64,000 nucleotides of DNA, taken from Streptomyces viridochromogenes (GTDB lineage Bacteria; Actinomycetota; Actinomycetes; Streptomycetales; Streptomycetaceae). Shown here one piece after another: positions 26,529 to 34,766 of the stretch. The stretch covers positions 1-64,000 of the forward strand of contig NZ_LGUR01000200.1 in NCBI RefSeq assembly GCF_001270495.1, in the 5' to 3' direction. The translations under genes and the position numbers were made by a program. Numbering within the stretch: the first letter of the stretch is position 1; every line of letters begins with the position of its first letter. The notes under the pieces are model-generated. The model saw nothing but the letters and a program-made list of their open reading frames with translations, ran no database searches and was not told the origin of the DNA.

Positions 26529-26662
26529 GGGTCACCTTCGGTGGGTTGGGAGGAGACGGGCGCTTGTGAACGCAAGCACAAACGCTCGCCCATTGTGGCA
26601 AACGTTTGGGGGTGGGTGCGGGTGGGGGTCGCGTCAGGGGTGAAGTCCACCCACAGGATCTG

Positions 26663-26695
26663 TTGGCGGCGGGCACCGCGGGCTACCTTCGCCCC
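26663..26695 (+). promoter_or_regulatory. Probable promoter of AIM24 operon, leaderless
   Basis: TTGGCG (26663) and TACCTT (26684-26689) resemble a -35/-10 pair with 15-bp spacing. The -10 ends 6 nt before GTG at 26696, and no ribosome site is present, so transcription may begin at the start codon. Confidence 0.35.
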
Positions 26696-27334
26696 GTGGC
26701 GATGTTCCGACTTCAAGGAAGCAAGGTGCTCGCCGTCGACATGACCGGGGATGCCGTGAAGGCGAAGAACGGCTCGATGGTCGCGTACGACGGGCAGATG
26801 GCCTTCAAGAAGATGAGCGGCGGTGGGGAGGGGCTGCGTGGCATGGTGACGCGGCGCCTGACCGGTGAGCAGATGACGGTGATGGAGGTGAAGGGGCACG
26901 GGACGTGCTGGTTCGCGGACCGGGCCTCCGAGATCAATCTCGTGAACCTCCAGGGCGACAAGCTGTTCGTGGAGTCGAGCAATCTGCTCGCCACGGACGC
27001 GGGGCTGCGGACGGGGACCAGCTTCACGGGGATGCGTGGCGCCTCGCAGGGCAACGGGCTGTTCACCACCACGGTCGAGGGGCATGGACAGGCGGCGATC
27101 ATGTCGGACGGGCCGGCCGTCATACTGCGGGTCAGTGCGCAGTATCCGTTGACGGTCGATCCGGGGGCGTACGTGGCCCATCAGGGGAATCTGCGGCAGT
27201 CCTTCCAGTCCGGTGTGACGTTCCGCACGCTCATGGGGGAAGGCGGTGGCGAGGCCTTCCAGATCCGGTTCGAGGGGGACGGGCTCGTGTACGTACAGCC
27301 GAGCGAGCGGAACACGATCGCGGGGGACGTGTGA
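26696..27334 (+). CDS. AIM24-family protein 1
   Basis: First of three tandem AIM24-family proteins, about 212 aa. The fold is a repetitive beta structure, visible as alternating motifs: SKVLAVDMTGDAVKAKNGSMVAYDG, GHGTCWFADRASEINLVNLQGDKLFVESSNLLA, GNGLFTTTVEGHGQAAIMSDGPAVIL, and LTVDPGAYVAHQGNL. The name comes from a yeast mitochondrial protein; bacterial members have no settled function. The GTG at 26696 or the ATG two codons later are both possible, and there is no clear ribosome site. One base separates its stop from the next gene. Confidence 0.86.
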   Translation: MAMFRLQGSKVLAVDMTGDAVKAKNGSMVAYDGQMAFKKMSGGGEGLRGMVTRRLTGEQMTVMEVKGHGTCWFADRASEINLVNLQGDKLFVESSNLLATDAGLRTGTSFTGMRGASQGNGLFTTTVEGHGQAAIMSDGPAVILRVSAQYPLTVDPGAYVAHQGNLRQSFQSGVTFRTLMGEGGGEAFQIRFEGDGLVYVQPSERNTIAGDV

Positions 27335-27335
27335 G

Positions 27336-27986
27336 ATGGGCTTCCGTGAGATCAATTCCAGGATGGTCGAGGCCGTGGTCGCGCCCGGCCAGCGGCTGTT
27401 CAGTCAGCGCGGCGCGATGCTCGCCTACAAGGGTGAGGTGTCCTTCACCCCGAACGTGGCCGGCGGCCAGGGCGGGATCATGTCGATGATCGGGCGCCGG
27501 GTCGCGAACGAGGACACCCCGCTGATGAGCGTCGAGGGCAGTGGGACCGTGCTCTTCGGGCACGGCGGCCATCACGTCCAGGTGATCAACCTCTCCGGCG
27601 ACACCCTGTGCGTCGAGGCGGACCGCCTCCTCGCCTTCGAGGGCACGCTCCAGCAGGGCACGATGTTCCTCGGCTCGCAGGGCGGCGTCATGGGCATGGT
27701 CCGGGGGCAGATCAGCGGGCAGGGGTTGTTCACGACCACCCTCAAGGGGCACGGCGCTGTGGCCGTCATGGCGCATGGCGGTGTCTTCGAGATTCCGATC
27801 ACCCCGCAGCGGCCCGTCCATGTCGATCCCCAGGCCTATGTGGCACACCACGGCGACGTGCGCAACAAGCTGTCCACGGCGCTGGGCTGGCGGGACATGG
27901 TGGGGCGCGGCTCCGGCGAGGCCTTCCAGCTGGAGCTGAGTGGGAGCGGTGCGGTGTACGTCCAGGCGTCGGAGGAGAAGCTGTGA
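27336..27986 (+). CDS. AIM24-family protein 2
   Basis: Second AIM24 paralogue, 216 aa. It repeats the first protein's pattern: MGFREINSRMVEAVVAPGQRLFSQRGAMLAYKGEVSF, GSGTVLFGHGGHHVQVINLSGDTLCVEADRLLAFEG, GQGLFTTTLKGHGAVAVMAHGGVFEIPI and VHVDPQAYVAHHGDV. The conserved VDPQAYVAH block aligns with VDPGAYVAH of protein 1. The ATG at 27336 lies 1 bp after the preceding stop. It overlaps the next gene by 4 bp (GTGA), so the three proteins are probably made together and may form a mixed complex. Confidence 0.87.
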   Translation: MGFREINSRMVEAVVAPGQRLFSQRGAMLAYKGEVSFTPNVAGGQGGIMSMIGRRVANEDTPLMSVEGSGTVLFGHGGHHVQVINLSGDTLCVEADRLLAFEGTLQQGTMFLGSQGGVMGMVRGQISGQGLFTTTLKGHGAVAVMAHGGVFEIPITPQRPVHVDPQAYVAHHGDVRNKLSTALGWRDMVGRGSGEAFQLELSGSGAVYVQASEEKL

Positions 27987-28771
27987 GCCCCTACGGACCC
28001 CCCGTCCTCGACCCGGCGACGCTGCCCTCCGACGACAACGTCAACGCCTACACCTTCTGCGTGGAGCTCAAGGGGAGCCAGTGGTTCCTCCAGAAGGGGA
28101 AGATGATCGCCTACTACGGCTCCATGGAGTTCAACGGCGTCGGGCACGGCCGACTCGACCGTCTTGTCCGTACGTCCTTTCATTCGCCTCTGCACGCGAG
28201 CGACTGGGTCGTGGCCTCGGGCTCGGGGAAGATGCTGCTGGCCGACCGGGCATTCGACGTGAACTCGTACGACCTCGAAGACGGCAATCTGACCATTCGC
28301 TCGGGCAACCTGCTCGCTTTTCAGCCAACTCTCGCACTCAAACAATCGATCGTGCCGGGTTTTCTGACACTCATCGGAACCGGAAAGTTCGTGGCCGCAT
28401 CTAACGGTCCGGTGGTGTTCATGGAACCCCCGATCCGGGTGGACCCGCAGGCACTCGTCGGCTGGGCCGACTGCCCGTCGCCGTGCCACCACTACGACCA
28501 TGGCTACATGACCGGCGTAATGGGCGGTCTACGTGCACTGACAGGCCTCGGCGGGGCCTCCGGAGAGGAGCATCAGTTCGAGTTCGTCGGAGCCGGCACG
28601 GTCCTGCTCCAGTCGACCGAGACCCTGATGGCCGAGCAGGCCACGGGGGCGGTTCCGCCGGAGGCCGGAGTACCGGGTGCCGGCGGGGCGCACACAGGCC
28701 CTTCACAGACGGCCGGGACACAGCGCCTTCCCGGACAGCTGGGAGACCTCCAGCGTCGCTTCGGGCTGTGA
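27983..28771 (+). CDS. AIM24-family protein 3 with C-terminal tail
   Basis: Third AIM24 paralogue, 262 aa. The domain covers about 20-215 (NAYTFCVELKGSQWFLQKGKMIAYYG, GKMLLADRAFDVNSYDLEDGNLTIRSGNLLAF, NGPVVFMEPPIRVDPQALVGWADCPSP). A disordered Pro/Gly/Ala tail follows from about 220. An insertion with Cys and His (CPSPCHHYDHGY) near 170 is absent from the other two and could bind metal. Bases about 28165-28420 use many A/T-ending codons unlike the rest of the operon. The GTG at 27983 has GGAGGAG upstream inside the preceding gene. Confidence 0.86.
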   Translation: MSPYGPPVLDPATLPSDDNVNAYTFCVELKGSQWFLQKGKMIAYYGSMEFNGVGHGRLDRLVRTSFHSPLHASDWVVASGSGKMLLADRAFDVNSYDLEDGNLTIRSGNLLAFQPTLALKQSIVPGFLTLIGTGKFVAASNGPVVFMEPPIRVDPQALVGWADCPSPCHHYDHGYMTGVMGGLRALTGLGGASGEEHQFEFVGAGTVLLQSTETLMAEQATGAVPPEAGVPGAGGAHTGPSQTAGTQRLPGQLGDLQRRFGL

Positions 28772-28846
28772 GCGGTAGTCTGCGGAGTGTGACATCGAAC
28801 GTGTGCGCACACAGGGATGTCACAGAAAACCCTCACTAGTTCGCCT

Positions 28847-28872
28847 TTCAACTTTTTAGGTAGACTTCATTC
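28847..28872 (+). promoter_or_regulatory. Low-GC promoter of MarR gene, probably leaderless
   Basis: TAGACT at 28861-28866 is a good -10, followed by 6 nt and the MarR ATG, with no ribosome site, so a leaderless transcript is likely. TTCAACTT at 28847-28854 lies in the -35 to -10 interval and recurs upstream of the MFS gene at 33702-33709. Confidence 0.4.
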
Positions 28873-29349
28873 ATGGAGACCGAGACGGCCACCCACTGGC
28901 TGACCGATGCGGAGCAGTGCGCCTGGCGCACCCACCTGGAGGTCAACAGGCTCTTGACGTACCAGCTCGAAAAGGACCTGCAGCCGTTCGGCCTGACAAT
29001 GAACGACTACGAGATCCTGGTGAATCTCTCCGAGTCGGAAGACGTACGGATGCGGATGAGCGACCTCGCGTCGGCCACCCTGCAGTCCAAGAGCCGCCTC
29101 TCCCACCAGATCACCCGGATGGAGAACGCGAACCTGGTCCGGCGGGAGAACTGCGAGTCCGACCGCCGCGGGCTCTACGCGGTCCTCACCGAGCACGGTA
29201 TGGAGACCATGAAGAAGGTCGCGCCGCATCATGTGGCGTCTGTGCGGAGACACTTCATCGACCTGCTGGCCCCCGAGTCCATGACCGAACTCGACAAGGC
29301 CCTCAAGCCCATCGCGGAGCACCTGCGCGGCCAGCGGGGACGTCCGTAA
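28873..29349 (+). CDS. MarR-family transcription regulator
   Basis: Winged-helix regulator of 158 aa. The DNA-binding core spans about 38-100: LTMNDYEILVNLSESEDVRMRMSDLASATLQSKSRLSHQITRMENANLV, with the wing RRENCESDRRGLYAVLTEHG. Two Cys (Cys16 and Cys96) could give redox sensitivity but are not diagnostic. The promoter is unusually AT-rich for this genome and has the TTCAACTT motif. It converges on the histidine kinase gene with a 12-bp gap. By position it corresponds, from memory, to an S. coelicolor MarR gene linked to antibiotic control; that equivalence was not checked. Confidence 0.9.
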   Translation: METETATHWLTDAEQCAWRTHLEVNRLLTYQLEKDLQPFGLTMNDYEILVNLSESEDVRMRMSDLASATLQSKSRLSHQITRMENANLVRRENCESDRRGLYAVLTEHGMETMKKVAPHHVASVRRHFIDLLAPESMTELDKALKPIAEHLRGQRGRP

Positions 29350-29361
29350 CACGGACCGGTA

Positions 29362-30792
29362 CTAGTGAGCCTGCGGCAGGCGGAGTTCGAACAGGGCTCC
29401 GCCCGCCGGCCCCCGGCTCACGGTGAGCGTGCCCCCGTGCCGTACGGCGACGTCGCGGGCGATGGCCAGGCCCAGCCCGGCACCGCCGTCGTCGCGGCTA
29501 CGGGACTCGTCCAGCCGTACGAACCGCTCGAAGATCCGCTCCCGGTCGGCCTCGGCCACCCCGTCCCCGTCGTCGGCGACGGCCACGACAGCCCGGTCCC
29601 CCTCCCGCCGCACGGTCACCGTGACCTCCGAGCGGGCGTGCCGCCGGGCGTTGTCCAGCAGGTTGGTGAGCACCCGCCCCACCTGCGCCCGTGACCCGGC
29701 CACCTCCAGGGTCTGCGCATCCACCGTCACACCCGCACGCCCCGCGGCCTGTTCGCGGGCCAGCGCACCGAGGTCGAACCGTGTGTCAGCGGGCCGTTCC
29801 CCCGCGTCCAGACGGGCGAGCAGCAGCAGATCGGCCGCGAGGTCCTGGAGCCGTACGGTGTCCTCCACGGCGCCGTCGAGGTCGAGCAGCTCGGGGTGCG
29901 CGGCGGCCACCTCCAGCTGGGTGCGCAGGGACGCGATCGGGCTGCGCAGCTCGTGCGAGGCGTCCGCGACGAAGCTGCGCTGGCGCTCCACCGAGGTCTG
30001 CAGCGCGGCCAGCGTCTCGTTCGTGGTCAGCGCGAGACGGGCGACCTCGTCGTGGGTGTCCGGCACCGGCACGCGGCGCGCGAGGTCCTCGGACGCGGTG
30101 ATCGCGGCCATCTCGCTGCGGATGCCCTCCACCGGGCGCAGGGCGCGCCGGGTGACCAGCCAGGTGACGCCCGCGACGACCGCCAGCAGCAGCGGGAAGC
30201 CGATCAGCATGACGGTCAACGCCGTCCGGACGGCGCTCTGCTCGGCGGAGAGGGGCGCGCCCGCATACACGGTGAGCTGTCCCCGGCCCTCGACCTCGAC
30301 GTGGACCTCGGCGAAGCGGTAGTCGTCGGTCTCGCCGTCGAGCGTGGCGGTGCCGTTCGTGAAGCTGGTGTGTTCGCTGATCTCGCCCGGTTCGAGGGAT
30401 TCGAGGGCGGATTCGTCGTCGGCGTCGTCGTCGGAGTCCTCGCCGCTCCCGTCCCTGCCCGGTGAGGTCTGCGGCTGCGGCCGCACCGCCTGGGTGCCCG
30501 TGCCGCTGATCCGCTCAAGGTCCTCGCTGGCCGCGAGCAGCTTCCCCTTCTCGTCGAGGACCTGGACGGGCTCGTCGTTGTCCGCCGACAGGGGCTGACC
30601 GGGGCGCGTGAGCGCGATGTCCGTGGCGACGGCACGCGCGGTGTGTTCCGCCTCCGTGCCGGCCTGCCCGACCAGGTTGGACCGAAGCGACAGCAGTACG
30701 GCGGTCCCGGCCGCGACCAGTGCCACGGCGACCACCAGGGTGGCGGCCAGCGTCGCCCGGGACCGGACGGAACCGAACAGACGGCCGCTCAT
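29362..30792 (-). CDS. Sensor histidine kinase with Asp-rich extracellular loop
   Basis: Membrane sensor kinase of 476 aa. First transmembrane helix about 13-35 (LAATLVVAVALVAAGTAVLLSL), extracellular domain about 36-190, second helix about 191-212 (LTVMLIGFPLLLAVVAGVTWLV), HAMP about 213-265, phospho-acceptor His in FVADASHELRSPIASLRTQLE, then N, G1 and G2 boxes (LTNLLDNARRHA, VADDGDGV, GAGLGLAIARDV). The external domain holds a striking acidic stretch, GEDSDDDADDESALESLEPGE, suggesting a cationic signal. It overlaps the response regulator gene by 4 bp. The partner target is probably the divergent PepSY gene. Confidence 0.94.
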   Translation of the reverse strand: MSGRLFGSVRSRATLAATLVVAVALVAAGTAVLLSLRSNLVGQAGTEAEHTARAVATDIALTRPGQPLSADNDEPVQVLDEKGKLLAASEDLERISGTGTQAVRPQPQTSPGRDGSGEDSDDDADDESALESLEPGEISEHTSFTNGTATLDGETDDYRFAEVHVEVEGRGQLTVYAGAPLSAEQSAVRTALTVMLIGFPLLLAVVAGVTWLVTRRALRPVEGIRSEMAAITASEDLARRVPVPDTHDEVARLALTTNETLAALQTSVERQRSFVADASHELRSPIASLRTQLEVAAAHPELLDLDGAVEDTVRLQDLAADLLLLARLDAGERPADTRFDLGALAREQAAGRAGVTVDAQTLEVAGSRAQVGRVLTNLLDNARRHARSEVTVTVRREGDRAVVAVADDGDGVAEADRERIFERFVRLDESRSRDDGGAGLGLAIARDVAVRHGGTLTVSRGPAGGALFELRLPQAH

Positions 30793-31466
30793 GGCGTTGC
30801 CTCGATTCTCTCCAGCCGGTAACCGGCCCCGCGCACCGTCCGGATGAGCCCGGCGCCCAGCTTGCGTCGCAGGGTGCTGATGTACACCTCGACGATGTTC
30901 GGGTCGCCCTCGTAGGCGAAGTCCCAGACGTGCTCCAGGATCTCGGTCTTGGACACCACCTCCCCGGCCCGCACCACGAGGTGCTCGAGCACCGCGAACT
31001 CCTTGGTGGTGAGGACCACTTCGCCGTCACGGAGGAAGACCCGGCGGGCGGCGGTGTCGACCTTGAGATCTCCGTGGACATGCACGGGCGAGGCCCCTGC
31101 CCCCTGTCCCCCGCGCCGCAGCAGCGCCTTCACGCGAGCGACGAGGACGACGTACGAGAACGGCTTGGTCAGGTAGTCGTCGGCGCCGGTGTCCAGCCCC
31201 TCGGCCTCGTCGTACTCGCCGTCCTTGGCGGTGAGCATCAGGATCGGCACGTCGTGGCCGCCGGCGCGCAGGGCGGCGCAGACGCGGTAGCCGTTCATGC
31301 CGGGCAGCATGATGTCGAGGATCACGAGGTCGTACGACCCCTCCGAGGCCCGGTACAGCCCCTCCCGGCCATCGTGGACGACGTCCACGGCGTATCCCTC
31401 GGCCGTCAGGCCCTTGGCGAGCGACAGGGCCAGCCGCTTCTCGTCCTCCACGATCAACAGGCGCAT
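30789..31466 (-). CDS. OmpR-family response regulator
   Basis: Two-component response regulator of 225 aa. Receiver domain 1-115 with phosphorylation site Asp in LVILDIMLPGMNGYRV and conserved Lys in DDYLTKPFSYV. A winged-helix DNA-binding domain occupies about 130-222 (LTTKEFAVLEHLVVRAGEVVSKTEILEHVWDF, IVEVYISTLRRKLGAGLIRTVRGAGYRL). It is the first gene of the pair with the kinase. The divergent promoter region contains phased TCAG repeats that fit this class of regulator. Confidence 0.95.
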   Translation of the reverse strand: MRLLIVEDEKRLALSLAKGLTAEGYAVDVVHDGREGLYRASEGSYDLVILDIMLPGMNGYRVCAALRAGGHDVPILMLTAKDGEYDEAEGLDTGADDYLTKPFSYVVLVARVKALLRRGGQGAGASPVHVHGDLKVDTAARRVFLRDGEVVLTTKEFAVLEHLVVRAGEVVSKTEILEHVWDFAYEGDPNIVEVYISTLRRKLGAGLIRTVRGAGYRLERIEATP

Positions 31467-31489
31467 GCGTAAAGGTTCGCAAAGCGAAG

Positions 31490-31526
31490 CTGAAGATCTC
31501 TTCAGGGGGCTTCAGGTTCCTCTCAG
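31490..31526. promoter_or_regulatory. Probable response-regulator binding sites
   Basis: An inverted repeat CTGAAGA-TC-TCTTCAG (31490-31505) is followed by further TCAG copies at 31512 and 31523, giving spacing of 10 and 11 bp, one helical turn. OmpR-type regulators bind such phased direct repeats. It lies 24 bp before the regulator start and about 90 bp before the PepSY start, so it could control both. Confidence 0.6.
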
Positions 31527-31616
31527 CGTCGGTTCGGCAGATTGGTCCTCGTCGAAACCAAGCGACACGAAGTCACACGGAACGACGCGAAACGCAACGA
31601 CCCGGGAGGGAACCCC

Positions 31617-32309
31617 ATGAAGCGCAACATCGTCATCGCCACCGTCGCCGCCGCGGCCCTGATCGGAGGCGGCACCGTCGCGGCCTACGCGTCCGGTGAC
31701 GACGACAGCGCGCCCACGCAGCGTCAGTCCAGTGTCCGGGTCACCGACGACCGGGACGACAGCGCGGAGGACGCGGCGGAGGACCGGGCGGACCGGGCGG
31801 ACGACGCCGCCGACGACCGGGACGACGACGCCGCCGACGGCCGTACGGCGACCACCGCCACCAAGGTCACCGCCGCCGACGCGATCGCGGCCGCGCTGAA
31901 GCACACGCCGGGCACGGCGGTCGCCGCCGACCTGGACGACGACCGCTCGAACGTCTGGGAGGTGAACGTCGTGAAGGGCGACGGCACCGACTACGACGTC
32001 CGGGTCTCCGCGGACAACGGCAAGGTCCTCGGCGCCCAGCGCGACGCCGATGACGACAACGACGGCCGCGAGGACCTCACCGCGCTGAAGGGCGCGAGCG
32101 TGGACGCCCGCGAGGCCGCCGTGGCCGCCGCGGCGAAGGGCACCGTCACCGACGTCGACCTGGACGACGACGGCCCCGCGGCCTGGAGCGTGGAGACCAC
32201 GAAGGGCGAGTGGAAGGTCGACCTCAAGACCGGCAAGGTCACCCAGGTCCACGACGACGACCGGGACGGCCGGAACGGTCAGGACGACCGCGACGGCGAC
32301 GACGACTGA
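31617..32309 (+). CDS. Exported Asp-rich PepSY-domain protein
   Basis: Exported protein of 230 aa. A signal segment MKRNIVIATVAAAALIGGGTVAAYA is followed by an Asp/Arg/Ala-rich region (about 28-75), then two PepSY-like units: about 82-140 (KVTAADAIAAALKHTPGTAVAADLDD to WEVNVVKGDGTDYDVRVSADNGKVLG) and about 153-215 (VDAREAAVAAAAKGTVTDVDLDDDG to WSVETTKGEWKVDLKTGKVTQ). The end is again acidic. The ATG at 31617 has GGGAGGG upstream. It is divergent from the two-component pair whose sensor also has an acidic loop, so it is probably an output or ligand-binding partner. PepSY domains often inhibit proteases or bind regulators. Confidence 0.88.
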   Translation: MKRNIVIATVAAAALIGGGTVAAYASGDDDSAPTQRQSSVRVTDDRDDSAEDAAEDRADRADDAADDRDDDAADGRTATTATKVTAADAIAAALKHTPGTAVAADLDDDRSNVWEVNVVKGDGTDYDVRVSADNGKVLGAQRDADDDNDGREDLTALKGASVDAREAAVAAAAKGTVTDVDLDDDGPAAWSVETTKGEWKVDLKTGKVTQVHDDDRDGRNGQDDRDGDDD

Positions 32310-32311
32310 CG

Positions 32312-33583
32312 TCAGACCGCCCGCACGGCACCCCCGTCCCGTGCCTCCCTCACCTCCTCTTCCGCAGGGGCGCCCCCGTCACGGGTGGCGCCCCTCGCCA
32401 CGGCCAGGGCAGCGAGCAGTGTCACCGCGCCGGTCACCGCGAAGCACCACCCCGTGGACAGCCGTCCGACCAGCACCCCTGCGGCCGCGGTGCCTGCAGT
32501 GATCCCGGCGTTGACGGCCGTGTTCACCCAGGCCCCGGCCTGGACCCGGGCGCCGGGCGCGGCGGCCTCGTCGGCGATGAGATACGCGGTGGTGATCGTC
32601 GGGGCCACGAAGAGCCCGGCGACCGCCATGGCCGCCGCGAGCGTGCCGAGCCCCGGGGCCAGCCCCGCGCCGATCAACGCCAGCCCCAGGCCGGCAGCCA
32701 GCAACACCAGCCGTAGCCCTGCCGCGGTACGCCAGGTGACGGCCCCGTTGGCGAGGCCGCCCACGGCGCTTCCGGCCGACAGCGCGGCCAGCACCCAGGC
32801 CACGCTCTCACCGCCGTGACCGCGCCCGTCGGCGAACGCCACGACCAGCAACTCGACGGCACCCAGCGCGAGCCCGACCCCCGTGGCGGCGAGCACGGGC
32901 CGCCGGATCCCCCGCAGCACCCGACGCCGCCCCTCGCCGCGCGACTTCTCCCGCGCGTCGCCGGGCGGCACCTCCCGAACGGCCGGCGAGGACACGAACC
33001 CCGCCGTCCCGGCCGCGATCAGCACCGCCCCGACGACGATCCCGAGGGCCGGCGGAGCGAACCCGACGACCACGCCGACCAGCAACGGCCCCGAGACGAA
33101 GAGCAGTTCCTCGGCGACGGCGTCCAGGCTGTAGGCGCGCTGCACCAACGCCCGGTCGCCGGCGATCCTGCCCCACACGGCCCGCATGGTCGGCCCCAGC
33201 GGCGGCGTACAGGCGCCCGCGGCGGCGGTCACGGCAGCCAGCACGAGCGGGGAGGCGGCTCCCGGGCGCCAGACGACCACCGTCAGCAGCCCGAGCGACG
33301 CGGTATAGGCCGCGGCCATCGGCACGAGCGCCCGGCGCGGCCCGTACCGGTCGATCAGGGCCGCCCTCGCGGGCGACAGGAAGACGCTGGTCCCGGAGAA
33401 CAGCGCCATCACGGTGCCCGCCACCGCGTACGACCCGGAGGCCCGGGTCACGGCGAGCATCACGGCCAGCGGGACGATCCCGTACGACAGCCTGCCCAGC
33501 AGGGCGGCGGCGAAGGTGCGACGGGCGTACGGGATCCGGAGAACGGCGGCATACGAAGGCCGCGCGACAGACGTGGAAGACAC
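32312..33583 (-). CDS. MFS transporter
   Basis: Major facilitator membrane transporter of 423 aa with about 12 hydrophobic segments. The MFS signature between helices 2 and 3 is recognisable as ARAALIDRYGPRRALVPMAAA. There is a charged central loop at about 188-210 (VREVPPGDAREKSRGEGRRRVL). The start is GTG at 33583 with GAGGAA upstream. It is probably an exporter; the substrate is unknown. Its stop lies 2 bp from the stop of the convergent PepSY gene with no terminator between. The upstream region holds TTCAACTT (33702), also seen before the MarR gene at 28873. Confidence 0.9.
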   Translation of the reverse strand: MSSTSVARPSYAAVLRIPYARRTFAAALLGRLSYGIVPLAVMLAVTRASGSYAVAGTVMALFSGTSVFLSPARAALIDRYGPRRALVPMAAAYTASLGLLTVVVWRPGAASPLVLAAVTAAAGACTPPLGPTMRAVWGRIAGDRALVQRAYSLDAVAEELLFVSGPLLVGVVVGFAPPALGIVVGAVLIAAGTAGFVSSPAVREVPPGDAREKSRGEGRRRVLRGIRRPVLAATGVGLALGAVELLVVAFADGRGHGGESVAWVLAALSAGSAVGGLANGAVTWRTAAGLRLVLLAAGLGLALIGAGLAPGLGTLAAAMAVAGLFVAPTITTAYLIADEAAAPGARVQAGAWVNTAVNAGITAGTAAAGVLVGRLSTGWCFAVTGAVTLLAALAVARGATRDGGAPAEEEVREARDGGAVRAV

Positions 33584-33761
33584 GGGAGTTCCTCGACTCG
33601 AGGCGGAAAGGGGACGCCGAACCGCCGCGACGGCCCCGGCCGACAGGCCGTGGACCGTGCGCGGTCAGGGCGAGCCCTATGCCATGAGGAGGTACATGTC
33701 GTTCAACTTATCAGCGGGGTCCGCGAGTTGCCTCCACGAAGTGCCCGCGCGGGGGCGGGGC

Positions 33762-34718
33762 TCAGGTCCGCGTGAGCCCGGCCACCAGTTCGTCCGCCGC
33801 CCGGTAGGGATCCAGTTCCCCGGCGACGATCCGCTCTGCCAGCGCGCCTAGCCGGCGGTCGCCGTGGAGGTCGGCGATGCGTTCGCGCAGGGCGGTGACG
33901 GCGATGGTCTCGATCTCGCGGGCGGCGCGGGCGCGGCGGCGCTCCGCGAGGACGCCGTGCTCCTCCATCCAGGCGCGGTGCTTCTCCAGCGCCTCCAGGA
34001 CCTCGTCGACGCCCTCGGCGCGTGCGGCCACCGTCTTGACGATCGGGGGGCGCCAGTCGCCGGGGCCGCGCGACTCGCCGAGGCCGAGCATGTGGTTGAG
34101 CTCGCGGGCGGTGGCGTCCGCGCCGTCGCGGTCGGCCTTGTTGACGACGTACACGTCGCCGATCTCCAGGATTCCCGCCTTCGCCGCCTGGATGCCGTCG
34201 CCCATGCCGGGGGCGAGGAGGACCACCGAGGTGTCCGCCTGCGAGGCGATCTCCACCTCCGACTGGCCGACGCCCACCGTCTCGACCAGGATCACGTCAC
34301 AGCCCGCCGCGTCCAGGACGCGGATCGCCTGCGGGGCGGCCCACGCGAGGCCGCCCAGGTGGCCGCGCGTCGCCATCGAGCGGATGTAGACGCCGGGGTC
34401 GGAGGCGTGGTCGGACATCCTCACCCGGTCGCCGAGCAGGGCGCCGCCCGAGAACGGCGAGGACGGGTCGACGGCCAGGACACCGACCCGCTTGCCCTGC
34501 TTGCGGTACGCCGTCACCAGGGCGGACGTGGACGTCGACTTGCCCACGCCCGGGGAGCCGGTGAGGCCGACGACGTACGCGTTGCCCGTCAGCGGGGCCA
34601 GTGCCGCCATGACCTCCCGCAGCTGCGGGGACGCCCCCTCCACCAGGGAGATCAGCCGGGCCACGGCCCGCGGCCGGCCTTCCCTGGCCTGGGCCACCAG
34701 GGTGGAGACGTCCTGCAT
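33762..34718 (-). CDS. meaB: Methylmalonyl-CoA mutase-associated GTPase
   Basis: G3E-family P-loop GTPase of 318 aa that loads and protects B12-dependent acyl-CoA mutases. Motifs: Walker [19 protein letters not shown], Walker B and switch segments [22 protein letters not shown] and [12 protein letters not shown], and the guanine motif [10 protein letters not shown]. The ATG at 34718 has GGAG 6 nt upstream; a GTG five codons earlier is less likely. It follows the thiolase on the same strand (48 bp). Its client could be methylmalonyl-CoA mutase encoded elsewhere or IcmA encoded at 12796. Confidence 0.94.
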   Translation of the reverse strand: MQDVSTLVAQAREGRPRAVARLISLVEGASPQLREVMAALAPLTGNAYVVGLTGSPGVGKSTSTSALVTAYRKQGKRVGVLAVDPSSPFSGGALLGDRVRMSDHASDPGVYIRSMATRGHLGGLAWAAPQAIRVLDAAGCDVILVETVGVGQSEVEIASQADTSVVLLAPGMGDGIQAAKAGILEIGDVYVVNKADRDGADATARELNHMLGLGESRGPGDWRPPIVKTVAARAEGVDEVLEALEKHRAWMEEHGVLAERRRARAAREIETIAVTALRERIADLHGDRRLGALAERIVAGELDPYRAADELVAGLTRT

Positions 34719-34766
34719 CACAGCTCCGTTCACGAAAGAGGTCCTACGACGTCCCGCACAGGGGAC

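Noticed and set aside
33684..33851. Short plus-strand frame starting MRRYMSFNLS after an AGGAGG-like site and with a TTA codon
   Set aside because: It runs antisense into meaB, has no stable composition, and the AT-rich stretch is better read as the MFS upstream region.
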